Assembly (NCBI RefSeq): GCF_022662175.1
Contig: NZ_JAKMCR010000002.1
Location: forward strand, 124,001 to 188,000
Source of the DNA: Aestuariivivens marinum
GTDB taxonomy: Bacteria > Bacteroidota > Bacteroidia > Flavobacteriales > Flavobacteriaceae
DNA length: 64,000 bases
Direction: 5' to 3'
Shown here: positions 17,579 to 26,115 of the stretch, one piece after another
How the letters are laid out: the number at the start of each line of letters is the position of its first letter
Numbering within the stretch: the first letter of the stretch is position 1
Program-made: the position numbers and the translations under genes
The notes under the pieces: model-generated
Databases searched by the model: none
Seen by the model: only the letters and a program-made list of their open reading frames with translations
Told to the model about the DNA's origin: nothing

Positions 17579-18847
17579 TTGCTTTTCCAAAATAGCTTCT
17601 ACTTCCTCAGCACTAGGGTTTACCGCCAATATTTCTCCCGTGCTAGCGATAAGGAACATACCGCCACCACCATTCATGACATTGTATTTTTCCCAAATAC
17701 TATTTTGCTTATTAAGTTCAATAAGTTGTTGCCACTCCCATTGCTCTTTTTCCATAAACTTATTGTATCTATCCAATGTCTTATATTCACCGGCAACACC
17801 TAAAATAGTAAATCCTTTATCTTTATACTTTTCATAAACTGGCTTTACCAAACGTGTTTTAGCGATACAGGGGCCACACCAAGTCGCCCACAAATCCAAC
17901 AAAACAACTTTATTTTTCTTCAAAATGGAATTTAACTCAAACATATTTCCGTTAATATCTGGTGCTATGAAATTAACATACTGCCCTCCAGGTTTTAGGT
18001 CATTTAAAGCATGCAACAAACTGGCTCCCAAATTAGTGTAAGAATGATTTGGAAACGCTTCACTTAGCTTTTTAAATGCATTTCTTATTAAAGATATATC
18101 AACATTGTTATATTTAATACCCATTAAATCATCAATTACCATATACAAAGACACCATATCAAGGTTACTTTTAATGTAATGGTATTTGTCTTTCAAATAA
18201 GCATCAAATAACCTTTTGCTTTTAGCATACTTTTCTTCCCCTAATTCACTCTTATCCAAACCACTGCTTTGTAAATTCTCCATTTCTTTATAGATTGGGA
18301 TTTTTTCTTCATGGCTCTTAGCGTCCTTTAGTTTTTGTATGATTTTATGATATGTTTCCGAAAACAGCTTCTCTCGTGGTATGTCTTTATATTCCTCTTC
18401 GATTGCCATGTACTTGCTATAAAAGACAGCATTGGTTTTTTCATTGAACTTGTTGAACGTAGAATTTAAAACCCCACCTTCAATTTTATTTTCCAAAAAA
18501 TTTTCTGAATCATGAAGTTTCATGACTAGAACATCATCCTCAGCAAAAAAAGTGATAGGTTTCATTGCTCCTGCATAAAACTCTTCCTCAAAAATGAGTT
18601 TATATGCTTGAACTTCATTTGAACTTAGCGTATAGTCAAATTTACCATTAACTATAGATATGGTTGCTATTTTATCAAATCTAGCATCGTCAAAAGCTTT
18701 AACCAATAATAGATTTTTACTCTGTGGTCTATTAAAAACTTCTCCCTTTATTATGGTCTTGATAGCAGTTTCATCTTGAGCATTAATGCTTTCAGTACCA
18801 AAAATTGAAATAAAAAAACAAAGGAATAAAATTCTATAATACGTCAT
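17573..18847 (-). CDS. TlpA-like thioredoxin-fold protein with DUF4369-type N-terminus
   Basis: 424 residues with a signal peptide (about 1-24, ending SINAQ). The N-terminal 100 residues resemble DUF4369, followed by a helical spacer, then a thioredoxin domain with the active site WATWCGPC near residues 321-328. This architecture in Bacteroidota is periplasmic and serves disulfide reduction or isomerisation. Oddly, where TlpA proteins carry the cis-proline loop before the last strands, this one reads VMNGGGGMFLI, with no Pro. The redox activity may therefore be altered. Single gene; ends inside the DUF1572 gene. Confidence 0.87.
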   Translation of the reverse strand: MTYYRILFLCFFISIFGTESINAQDETAIKTIIKGEVFNRPQSKNLLLVKAFDDARFDKIATISIVNGKFDYTLSSNEVQAYKLIFEEEFYAGAMKPITFFAEDDVLVMKLHDSENFLENKIEGGVLNSTFNKFNEKTNAVFYSKYMAIEEEYKDIPREKLFSETYHKIIQKLKDAKSHEEKIPIYKEMENLQSSGLDKSELGEEKYAKSKRLFDAYLKDKYHYIKSNLDMVSLYMVIDDLMGIKYNNVDISLIRNAFKKLSEAFPNHSYTNLGASLLHALNDLKPGGQYVNFIAPDINGNMFELNSILKKNKVVLLDLWATWCGPCIAKTRLVKPVYEKYKDKGFTILGVAGEYKTLDRYNKFMEKEQWEWQQLIELNKQNSIWEKYNVMNGGGGMFLIASTGEILAVNPSAEEVEAILEKQL

Positions 18848-18866
18848 ATTAAGTAAGATCAGACAT

Positions 18867-18874
18867 CAAATATA
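18867..18874 (-). promoter_or_regulatory. -7 box of the TlpA-like gene
   Basis: TATATTTG on the minus strand matches TAnnTTTG and lies 20 bp before the start codon. No TTG occurs at the proper distance, so only half the promoter is seen. Confidence 0.4.
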
Positions 18875-18914
18875 TAAAAATTGGTACACGGTTATTCATA
18901 GTTAATTAATTTCA

Positions 18915-18949
18915 ATAAAAAACTCCTCTAATTTAAGATTAAAGGAGTT
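18915..18949 (-). terminator. Terminator after the SnoaL-like gene
   Basis: AACTCCT (18921-18927) pairs with AGGAGTT (18943-18949); read on the minus strand it is followed by a T-run. Confidence 0.75.
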
Positions 18950-18969
18950 AATATTTGGCTTTCTTATTT

Positions 18970-19899
18970 TTAATTATCGCTTAATGCCTTTGTGCTTATA
19001 TAGGATATCCCCCTTTCAATCATACCTTCATCATTGAAATCGTGAGTGTACATGGCTGGGATTACAAATTTTTTACCATCAGATTTTCGAGTCAATCTAA
19101 AGTTCCACCAAGACTGAACCGTATAACCATTTCCAATTTCATAATGTAAACAATCTGGGTATCCTACCACATCGATACTCTCAATAGTATAATTTTCTAA
19201 AAAACTACTGTTACGAGCTTTAAGCTCTTCTAAACCTATGGACTCACCAACAGGCATTTCTAATCCCGTAAACGTAGCTTTTTCATCTATATAGCTATAG
19301 GCTTTATCCATATCACCATTTTCAAAAGCAGTAAACATTCTACGTACTTTATTTATATATTCGTGCTCATTATATAAGGTTCCATTTGTTCTAGGCGAAA
19401 AAGCACTTCTTATATCCCTTCCTACAGGATAATTATAATAGATGGCGAGTTCAATTTTACCATCATCGTTTAATCTGTACAGATTGTGCACTGGCATTTC
19501 AACTTTAACACCAGTTTCATCATGAACACCTTTAAGATAATCCCAAGTTTGTACCCAAACTTTACCATCTTTATATTCTATGGCATCGGGATAAGCCTCT
19601 CCATGTCTAGTTAAACTTCTATATGCCGTCCATTTACTTCGATTCGCAACCCATTTTAAAAAATCTTCTTTATTCGTCCCTTTAGCATTTTTATCCCTAG
19701 TAGTTCCACTGTAAGATTTAAAATCATCTGCTAAATAAGAAGCTACTTTATCGACATCTCCTGCAATATCGGCTTGTTGCATAGCTTCAACTGTTACAAT
19801 AGCAGGATGTTCTTTATATACAATACCATTTTTTTCTTTCTTTTGGGGATACATTACAGCTACAGAAAGTAGCAGGATAAATAAAACATGTTTTTTCAT
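18970..19899 (-). CDS. Secreted double NTF2-like (SnoaL-type) protein
   Basis: 309 residues with a signal peptide (about 1-18). Two NTF2-like halves are visible: residues about 30-165 (ADIAGDVDKVASYLADDF) and 185-305 (FTAFENGDMDKAYSYID). Each has the polyketide-cyclase-like pattern of a small cone-shaped domain in which an early helix measures how much a process occurs. Members bind small hydrophobic ligands or act as cyclases; no catalytic residue can be assigned here. It is monocistronic, with its own terminator. Confidence 0.8.
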   Translation of the reverse strand: MKKHVLFILLLSVAVMYPQKKEKNGIVYKEHPAIVTVEAMQQADIAGDVDKVASYLADDFKSYSGTTRDKNAKGTNKEDFLKWVANRSKWTAYRSLTRHGEAYPDAIEYKDGKVWVQTWDYLKGVHDETGVKVEMPVHNLYRLNDDGKIELAIYYNYPVGRDIRSAFSPRTNGTLYNEHEYINKVRRMFTAFENGDMDKAYSYIDEKATFTGLEMPVGESIGLEELKARNSSFLENYTIESIDVVGYPDCLHYEIGNGYTVQSWWNFRLTRKSDGKKFVIPAMYTHDFNDEGMIERGISYISTKALSDN

Positions 19900-19999
19900 T
19901 TTGAATAAATTTTGGTTAGTAAAATCCTTAACAATTTAATCAAAAAATTTGACAATCAAACATTTATAAATTCTTATTTGAAAAAATAAAAATAAAAGA

Positions 20000-21283
20000 T
20001 TAAAAATCTTCTCTCCTTTTGAAAGGCCTAATAATCAATCGCGCTTCCCTGTCGAAACGCACATAATTGTATACCCAATTTATAAAAACCACCATGCGGT
20101 TTCTAAAGCCTATTAAAAAGAATAAATGGACAAACATCCACACAAACCAGGCAAACACCCCTTGAAATTTAAATCGTTTTAAATCTACAACAGCTTTATT
20201 TCTACCTATGGTTGCCATAAAACCTTTGTCCTTATAAACAAATGGCATTAATGGTTTTTGTTCTATTAAACGAAGAAGGTTATCGCCCAATTGTTTACCT
20301 TGTTGAATGGCCGGTTGCGCCATCATTGGTAAACCACCTGGAAAATTGTCCGTTACCATGTGAGCGATATCTCCAATAGCAAAAATGTGATTAAACCCTT
20401 TAACCTGGTTAAATTGATTTATAATAATTCTATTTCCCTGAGTAATGATATCCTTAGAATCCAAACCTTTAATTTTAGCGCCTTTTACTCCCGCTGCCCA
20501 AATTAATGTAGCTGTTTCAAAAGTAAGATCGGTATTGGTCGTAACGGTTTTACCATCATAATGGGTTACCCTAATGTTTTTCCAAATGTTAACCCCTAGT
20601 TTCTCTAGAAATGCTTCGGCTTTTTCAGAAGCTTTTTCACTCATACCCTTTAAAATACAATCAGCAGATTGTACAATATGTATTTGTGCCATTCGGGTAT
20701 CCAAATCGGGGTAATCCTTTGGTAAAATTCCTTTTTTTATCTCAGCCAAAGCACCAGCTAATTCCACTCCTGTTGGACCGCCCCCAACAATAACAAAATT
20801 CATTAAAGCATTTCGTTCGTTTAAATCGGAAGTCAATAAAGCTTCTTCAAAATTCTCAAGAATCAAGCTTCTTAAATTAAGGGATTGCGGTATGGTTTTC
20901 ATGGCCATACTGTACTTTTCTATTTCAGAATTACCAAAATAATTGGTTTTAGAACCTGTGGCAACAACCAAATAATCAAATTTAAGTTTTCCAATATTGG
21001 TAATGACCTTATTCTTTAAGGTATCAACAGCTTCAACATGAGCTAACCTAAAATAAAAATTAGGAAAGTCTTTTAGTATTTTTCTAATAGGATAAGCTAT
21101 GGAATCTGGTTCCAAGCCCCCAGTAGAAACTTGATAAAGTAAAGGCTGAAATGTATGATAATTATTCTTATCTAAAAGGACTACTTGAACCTCTTGTTTT
21201 GATAATTTTTTAGCTAGTGCTACTCCTGCAAAACCACCTCCAATAATAACAATTCGTGGATAACTCGTTCTTGGTATGTTCAT
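20000..21283 (-). CDS. Type II NADH dehydrogenase-like flavoprotein
   Basis: 427 residues. The N-terminal FAD-binding motif VIIGGGFAGVALAKKL and the second nucleotide-binding motif FVIVGGGPTGVELAGAL (about 163-179) define the NDH-2 family; the later FAIGDIAHM binds FAD. The C-terminus holds hydrophobic helices (FAWFVWMFVHLFFLIGF) that attach the enzyme to the inner membrane. It passes electrons from NADH to quinone without pumping protons. The assignment is by family. It is divergent from lipoamide dehydrogenase, which makes NADH, but a link is only suggestive. Confidence 0.9.
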   Translation of the reverse strand: MNIPRTSYPRIVIIGGGFAGVALAKKLSKQEVQVVLLDKNNYHTFQPLLYQVSTGGLEPDSIAYPIRKILKDFPNFYFRLAHVEAVDTLKNKVITNIGKLKFDYLVVATGSKTNYFGNSEIEKYSMAMKTIPQSLNLRSLILENFEEALLTSDLNERNALMNFVIVGGGPTGVELAGALAEIKKGILPKDYPDLDTRMAQIHIVQSADCILKGMSEKASEKAEAFLEKLGVNIWKNIRVTHYDGKTVTTNTDLTFETATLIWAAGVKGAKIKGLDSKDIITQGNRIIINQFNQVKGFNHIFAIGDIAHMVTDNFPGGLPMMAQPAIQQGKQLGDNLLRLIEQKPLMPFVYKDKGFMATIGRNKAVVDLKRFKFQGVFAWFVWMFVHLFFLIGFRNRMVVFINWVYNYVRFDREARLIIRPFKRREDF

Positions 21284-21302
21284 AAATAGAAAACTTGCTT
21301 TA

Positions 21303-21310
21303 CAAAGGTA
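21303..21310 (-). promoter_or_regulatory. -7 box of the NDH-2-like gene
   Basis: TACCTTTG on the minus strand matches TAnnTTTG, 19 bp before the start. No TTG at the expected distance. Confidence 0.4.
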
Positions 21311-21390
21311 CTAGAAAGATAGAAATTTAGCCTACTCTAAATTCCTTATTAAAATTCGATTTCGTAAATTCGTAGCCTAAAATTTAACAC

Positions 21391-22767
21391 ATGAGTAAAT
21401 ACGATATTATTGTTCTTGGAAGTGGTCCTGGTGGTTATGTAACAGCAATTAGAGCGTCACAATTAGGATTTAAAACGGCTATTGTTGAAAAAGAAAATTT
21501 GGGCGGTGTCTGTTTAAATTGGGGATGTATCCCAACAAAGGCTCTATTGAAATCGGCCCAAGTTTTTGAATACCTGAAGCATGCCGAGGATTATGGTTTA
21601 AAAGTAAAAGATGCCTCTCATGATTTTGATGCTGTGATTAAACGCAGTCGCGGTGTTGCCGACGGTATGAGCAAAGGTATTGAGTTTTTAATGAAAAAGA
21701 ACAAGATTGATGTTGTAAAAGGGTATGGTAAACTAAAACCTGGAAAAAAAATAGACGTAGAAGGTACCGAATATAGTGCCGACCATATAATTATTGCAAC
21801 TGGGGCACGTTCTCGTGAATTACCCAGCTTACCACAAGACGGTAAAAAAGTAATTGGTTATCGTGAGGCTATGAGCTTACCCAAACAACCTAAAAAAATG
21901 ATTGTGGTTGGCTCTGGTGCCATTGGTGTTGAATTTGCCTATTTCTATAATTCCATAGGAACCGAGGTGACCATTGTGGAATACTTACCCAATGTAGTGC
22001 CTGTTGAAGATGAAGAGGTCTCTAAACAATTGGAACGTTCCTTTAAAAAGAGTGGTGTAAAAATAATGACATCTGCCGAAGTAACCAGTATTGATACCTC
22101 TGGCGATGGTGTTAAAGCTACCGTAAAAACCAAAAAAGGGGAAGAGATTCTTGAAGCAGACATTATATTAAGTGCTGTTGGTATTAAAACCAATATTGAA
22201 AATATAGGCTTGGAAGATGTTGGTATTGTGGTAGACCGTGATAAGATATTGGTAAACGACTTTTACCAAACCAACATCCCCGGCTATTATGCTATTGGTG
22301 ATGTTACTCCTGGGCAAGCCTTAGCGCATGTAGCCTCTGCTGAAGGTATTCTTTGTGTTGAAAAAATCGCTGGTCAACACGTTGAAGCTTTAGATTATGG
22401 TAACATCCCAGGTTGCACCTATTGTTCCCCAGAGATTGCCAGTGTAGGTTTAACCGAAAAACAAGCCAAAGAAAAGGGATTTGATATTAAGGTTGGAAAA
22501 TTCCCGTTCTCTGCGTCTGGAAAAGCCAGTGCTGGTGGTAATAAGGATGGCTTTGTAAAGGTTATTTTCGATGCTAAGTATGGTGAATGGTTAGGCTGCC
22601 ACATGATTGGTGCCGGGGTAACCGATATGATTGCTGAAGCCGTTTTAGGCAGAAAACTTGAAACTACAGGCCATGAGGTACTTAAAGCAGTTCACCCACA
22701 CCCAACCATGAGTGAAGCAGTTATGGAAGCTGTTGCCGATGCTTATGATGAAGTGATACATTTATAA
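21391..22767 (+). CDS. lpdA: Dihydrolipoyl dehydrogenase (E3)
   Basis: 458 residues. The FAD motif GSGPGGYVTAIRA, the redox pair in GGVCLNWGCIPTKALL (CxxxxC), a second GxGxxG for NAD (VVGSGAIGVEFA), and the C-terminal active-site HPHPTMSEAVMEA (His with the following Glu) are all present. It re-oxidises the dihydrolipoyl groups of the 2-oxo-acid dehydrogenase complexes with NAD. The genes of E1 and E2 are not nearby. It ends at a perfect bidirectional terminator. Confidence 0.97.
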   Translation: MSKYDIIVLGSGPGGYVTAIRASQLGFKTAIVEKENLGGVCLNWGCIPTKALLKSAQVFEYLKHAEDYGLKVKDASHDFDAVIKRSRGVADGMSKGIEFLMKKNKIDVVKGYGKLKPGKKIDVEGTEYSADHIIIATGARSRELPSLPQDGKKVIGYREAMSLPKQPKKMIVVGSGAIGVEFAYFYNSIGTEVTIVEYLPNVVPVEDEEVSKQLERSFKKSGVKIMTSAEVTSIDTSGDGVKATVKTKKGEEILEADIILSAVGIKTNIENIGLEDVGIVVDRDKILVNDFYQTNIPGYYAIGDVTPGQALAHVASAEGILCVEKIAGQHVEALDYGNIPGCTYCSPEIASVGLTEKQAKEKGFDIKVGKFPFSASGKASAGGNKDGFVKVIFDAKYGEWLGCHMIGAGVTDMIAEAVLGRKLETTGHEVLKAVHPHPTMSEAVMEAVADAYDEVIHL

Positions 22768-22807
22768 GGTCGACTTAGATAGTTTAGATACTTAGATTTT
22801 TAGATAT

Positions 22808-22838
22808 AAAAAGTTCCGATTAAAATCGGAACTTTTTA
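22808..22838. terminator. Bidirectional terminator
   Basis: GTTCCGATT (22813-22821) pairs with AATCGGAAC (22824-22832), flanked by A- and T-runs. It separates the convergent lpdA and aroQ genes. Confidence 0.9.
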
Positions 22839-22865
22839 TTTATATATTCTAAATATCTAAAAGCC

Positions 22866-23282
22866 TTATATAAGACTTTGAATCGCTAATTCGTAACTTT
22901 GCAAACCAAAGCCAAGTATAACCCCTTTTGCATTTGGTGAAATATAGGATTGGTGCCTAAACTCTTCCCTTCCAAAAGTATTGGAAATATGTACTTCAAC
23001 CACAGGCGTTTCTATACCTTTAATAGCATCACCAATACCAATGGATGTGTGGGTATAAGCCCCTGCATTTAAAACAACACCATCGTAACTAAAACCAACT
23101 TCGTGAAGCTTATCAATTATTTCCCCTTCGATATTCGACTGGAAATACTCTAACGTTATGGTTTTGTACTTTTCTTTAATCGCCTCAAAAAATTCTGTAA
23201 AGGTTAAACTCCCATAAATATTTGGTTCTCGCTTACCCAATAAGTTTAAATTGGGACCGTTAATGATGATTAGTTTTTTCAT
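22866..23282 (-). CDS. aroQ: Type II 3-dehydroquinate dehydratase
   Basis: 138 residues, the normal size. IINGPNLNLLGKREPNIYG carries the catalytic Tyr and the Arg lid; NAGAYTHTS and VEVHISNTFGREEFR carry the substrate-binding Asn and the His. It turns 3-dehydroquinate into 3-dehydroshikimate in the shikimate pathway. No other aromatic-pathway gene is adjacent. Possibly cotranscribed with the upstream unknown gene, which ends 19 bp before its start. Confidence 0.96.
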   Translation of the reverse strand: MKKLIIINGPNLNLLGKREPNIYGSLTFTEFFEAIKEKYKTITLEYFQSNIEGEIIDKLHEVGFSYDGVVLNAGAYTHTSIGIGDAIKGIETPVVEVHISNTFGREEFRHQSYISPNAKGVILGFGLQSYELAIQSLI

Positions 23283-23301
23283 GCTTTAAAGATATATAAT
23301 T

Positions 23302-24186
23302 TTATCCTTTAGCCTTTAGAATATTTATTGTTGTAGATTCACCTTTCTTTAAATTGGATAAGGCTTTGATTGTATTGTCTTCATCCTGGAGTTCAACAAC
23401 AACAGTATTTGGAGCTATCACACCCTCATTTGTGGCCTTTATAACAAGTGTTGTGGTACCTTCTCCAATTTTAACTCTAATAATTTTTTGTTCCTTTTTT
23501 GCTTCATAATTTTCGAATAGAGGTTTATTATTGGCATAAACAGTAATTTTGTCTCCATCTTCTTTTCCCCCATCATATATAATTAAATTTACATCCTTGC
23601 TCTTTGAAAAAATACTCAACGTTTGATCTCTTCTTAAAATATTCATGTTAAGAGTATCCATCATTTTTAAAGGTTGGAATCTTTGTTTAATACTATCAGG
23701 AATCCGCTTCATTTTATTTATCTTTTCAACCATCCTTTCCATTTTGTCTTCTATTTTTTCTGCTAAACTTAAAAACAATTCTCCGCTTATACATTCTACA
23801 TTATCAGAAAATAAACCAATAAATTTTGTTTTAACTTTCTTGGTTTTACCCAATGAAAAATTTTTGATTGTGGTATTTATATAACAAAAATCGTAATTTG
23901 GCTCTAATGGTGTTTTTGTGTAAATGGTTTGTGTTTCTCTAAAACTCAATTCTTTTGCATCCTCATTATATTCACCAAAGACAGTCGATTTTGTTTCGTA
24001 TTTTCCACCTAAATCTGATATTGAATAGCCTTCAACTTTACCATTTTTATCAACTAAACTTATTTTATATGTAATTGTTAATGTATCATTTAACACGATA
24101 CCACCTATGTAATCATGTCTTTCCTGCCCAAGACATAGCAATGGCATCATAAAAAACAAATAATAAAGTAAGATTTTTCGAATCAT
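23302..24186 (-). CDS. Exported protein of unknown function
   Basis: I chose the ATG at 24186 (not 24213) because it puts Met-Ile-Arg-Lys directly before a hydrophobic stretch ending LLCLGQ, a good signal peptide; the product is 294 residues. The N-terminal half looks beta-rich, the middle (about 160-195) is a charged helix (EKIEDKMERMVEKINKMK), and the C-terminal 90 residues form another beta region (KITVYANNKPLFENY) that may be a small beta-sandwich. I recognise no family. It precedes aroQ on the same strand. Confidence 0.7.
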   Translation of the reverse strand: MIRKILLYYLFFMMPLLCLGQERHDYIGGIVLNDTLTITYKISLVDKNGKVEGYSISDLGGKYETKSTVFGEYNEDAKELSFRETQTIYTKTPLEPNYDFCYINTTIKNFSLGKTKKVKTKFIGLFSDNVECISGELFLSLAEKIEDKMERMVEKINKMKRIPDSIKQRFQPLKMMDTLNMNILRRDQTLSIFSKSKDVNLIIYDGGKEDGDKITVYANNKPLFENYEAKKEQKIIRVKIGEGTTTLVIKATNEGVIAPNTVVVELQDEDNTIKALSNLKKGESTTINILKAKG

Positions 24187-24231
24187 ATCAGAATTATTTT
24201 TAAATTTATACAAACATAAATCTTTTAACTT

Positions 24232-24564
24232 ATGAAAACTAAATTATTATTTTCCTTGTTAGTCACTTTATTCATGTTTAGTGCCAGTTACGCTTCTTTT
24301 CCTGTAAAAAGAACAACTTCTGCAACCACAAATACAGAAGTAACTACTTCGACCACGGAAGTAGTAGAGCCTTTAGCCACTGTTGCCTCTCAAGACAAAT
24401 GGGTAGGTGTAGCACTATGGTTCTTTTTAGGCTGGCCTTTTGCAGCGCATAGATGGTACTACAAAAAACCTGTGGGATGGAACATTTTATTTATAGTTAC
24501 ATTTGCTGGTTTAGGAATCTGGGCAATAGTAGATTTAATTAACATACTTACAGATAATTTCTAA
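24232..24564 (+). CDS. TM2 domain protein with signal peptide
   Basis: 110 residues: a signal peptide (about 1-20, ending SASYAS), a short Thr/Ser-rich linker (about 26-50), then a TM2 domain with WVGVALWFFLGWPFAAHRWY and a second membrane segment ending VDLINIL. TM2 domains are two membrane helices joined by a short loop; their role is unknown. The linker would be on the outer face of the inner membrane. It is divergent from the exported-protein gene and ends at a terminator. Confidence 0.82.
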   Translation: MKTKLLFSLLVTLFMFSASYASFPVKRTTSATTNTEVTTSTTEVVEPLATVASQDKWVGVALWFFLGWPFAAHRWYYKKPVGWNILFIVTFAGLGIWAIVDLINILTDNF

Positions 24565-24636
24565 GAATTTTATGTAAAAGAAGTAAGCTATTTATAATTT
24601 TAATTCCTTTTTAGGAGTTTCGATTTAAAACACATT

Positions 24637-24670
24637 AAAAAACCGAAGTCATGATGCTTCGGTTTTTTTT
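24637..24670. terminator. Bidirectional terminator
   Basis: AACCGAAG (24641-24648) pairs with CTTCGGTT (24657-24664), with an A-run before and a T-run after. It separates the convergent TM2 and beta-barrel genes. Confidence 0.88.
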
Positions 24671-24686
24671 ATGTGCTTAAACATAA

Positions 24687-25232
24687 TTAGAAGTGCAATG
24701 CAAAACCTATGCGGAATTCAAAAATTCCTTCATCTGTAAAATCTTCATTTAATGAAACATTATATCTTAAACCAGGCTCGATACTCACATTTTCAACAAT
24801 AAACCATGCGTACCCACCTTGTATACCAAGCCACAAAGGGTTTTCTTCTATATCTTCCCAAGATGCACCAGTAATATCTAACTGAAACGGAATTACTCCA
24901 GATAAATAATATTTGGCTCCAAGTTTATAAGAAAAGATAGTTTCTCCAGCAAGATCTGAATACCCCAGACCGACTTTGATAGCTAAGTCATTGACAACAA
25001 AATAACCAGCCTCGGCCCCTAAAGACCAAACTGTTTCTCCATCTATAGACGACAGACCAAATCCTGTGTTTGCAGAATGTCCTGTAAGTCCCATGGGGCC
25101 ACCTCCAAATCCTGTGTTGGCTTCTATTAACCATTTACCTTTTGAGGTTGAGCTGCCATTATCGCTTTCTTGCGCAATAACGCTAGACAAGCCAAATACT
25201 GCTAAAACAGTAAGAAATAATAAATTTTTCAT
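24687..25232 (-). CDS. Outer-membrane beta-barrel protein
   Basis: 181 residues with a signal peptide (about 1-20, ending SSVIAQ). The rest is alternating polar and hydrophobic strands with many Gly and aromatic residues, ending in FEFRIGFALHF; the final Phe fits recognition by the BAM complex. It resembles the small 8-stranded OmpW/porin-like family in Bacteroidota. No ligand or enzyme function is visible. Similar in size to the next gene but not clearly a duplicate of it. Confidence 0.82.
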   Translation of the reverse strand: MKNLLFLTVLAVFGLSSVIAQESDNGSSTSKGKWLIEANTGFGGGPMGLTGHSANTGFGLSSIDGETVWSLGAEAGYFVVNDLAIKVGLGYSDLAGETIFSYKLGAKYYLSGVIPFQLDITGASWEDIEENPLWLGIQGGYAWFIVENVSIEPGLRYNVSLNEDFTDEGIFEFRIGFALHF

Positions 25233-25353
25233 GATTATTTAGTTTTAATTATACTTTAGTTATTTGTTTAATGCAATAATTTTCGTTTAGATAAACATAA
25301 TGAATGTTAGTTTTCAAGTTTTATCTCATTAAGTAAGGGTATTTAATATTTAG

Positions 25354-25380
25354 TTAAAAAAAGGAAGCTACACGCTTCCT
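25354..25380 (-). terminator. Terminator after the PorT-like gene
   Basis: GGAAGC (25363-25368) pairs with GCTTCC (25374-25379); on the minus strand a run of seven T follows. Confidence 0.78.
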
Positions 25381-25390
25381 CTTGAAAATT

Positions 25391-25972
25391 TTAAAAGAAA
25401 TAACCTATGGAAATTTGAAAGACACCATTTTGGTTATTTCCTTCATTATCCTTAAATATTTCCGAAATCCCTAAAATATATCTTCCGCTAAAAAATAATC
25501 CATTCTCTAACTCAGAACCCAGCCCAAAATTTATACTAAAATCAGTACTATTAATTAGATCCTTAATATCCTCTTCTCCTGATTCTTCTGAAGAATTAAA
25601 TTCGTTTTTAGCTGACAATAAAACACCTATTTGTGGACCACATTCAAGGGAAAATCCTTCTACAACTTTATATTTAAGCACTACAGGAACATTCAAATAA
25701 TCGAGTTTAAATTTACCATCATAGCCTCCATCATTATATGTAACTCCTTGACACGAATACAAAACTTCTGGTTGAATAGAAAATTTATCAGAGATTAAAA
25801 AATCAACTATAGCTCCAAAATGAAATGAAGCTCTGGCATCAAACATAGACGTGTTTTCTCCCAATATATAAGCAACGTTAAGTCCGGTTTTAATACCTAA
25901 TTTATTTTCCTGAGCATTTATATTATTACATGTAAACAACAAAAACGCAATAAAAAGTATTAGCTTTTTCAT
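25391..25972 (-). CDS. PorT-family outer-membrane beta-barrel protein
   Basis: 193 residues with a signal peptide (about 1-20, ending NINAQ). The pattern GIKTGLNVAYI at the start of the mature part, SIQPEVLYSCQG, and a final FQISIGYFF is typical of PorT/Omp_b-brl_2 8-stranded barrels, common in Bacteroidota. PorT itself belongs to type IX secretion, but this broad family has many members of unknown role, so I make no T9SS claim. An acidic loop (EESGEEDIKD) sits near residue 125. Confidence 0.85.
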   Translation of the reverse strand: MKKLILFIAFLLFTCNNINAQENKLGIKTGLNVAYILGENTSMFDARASFHFGAIVDFLISDKFSIQPEVLYSCQGVTYNDGGYDGKFKLDYLNVPVVLKYKVVEGFSLECGPQIGVLLSAKNEFNSSEESGEEDIKDLINSTDFSINFGLGSELENGLFFSGRYILGISEIFKDNEGNNQNGVFQISIGYFF

Positions 25973-26115
25973 AATTTTAAGTGTTTAATGGAATGATTTT
26001 TATTGACTCTTTAATTCTAAGGATTAATTTTTAGATACAAAATGATGGATATCAGTTTCTTAAGTAATCAACCCTCTTTAAAAGGCTTTTACTTATTTAT
26101 CTTAATTTTACTGTC

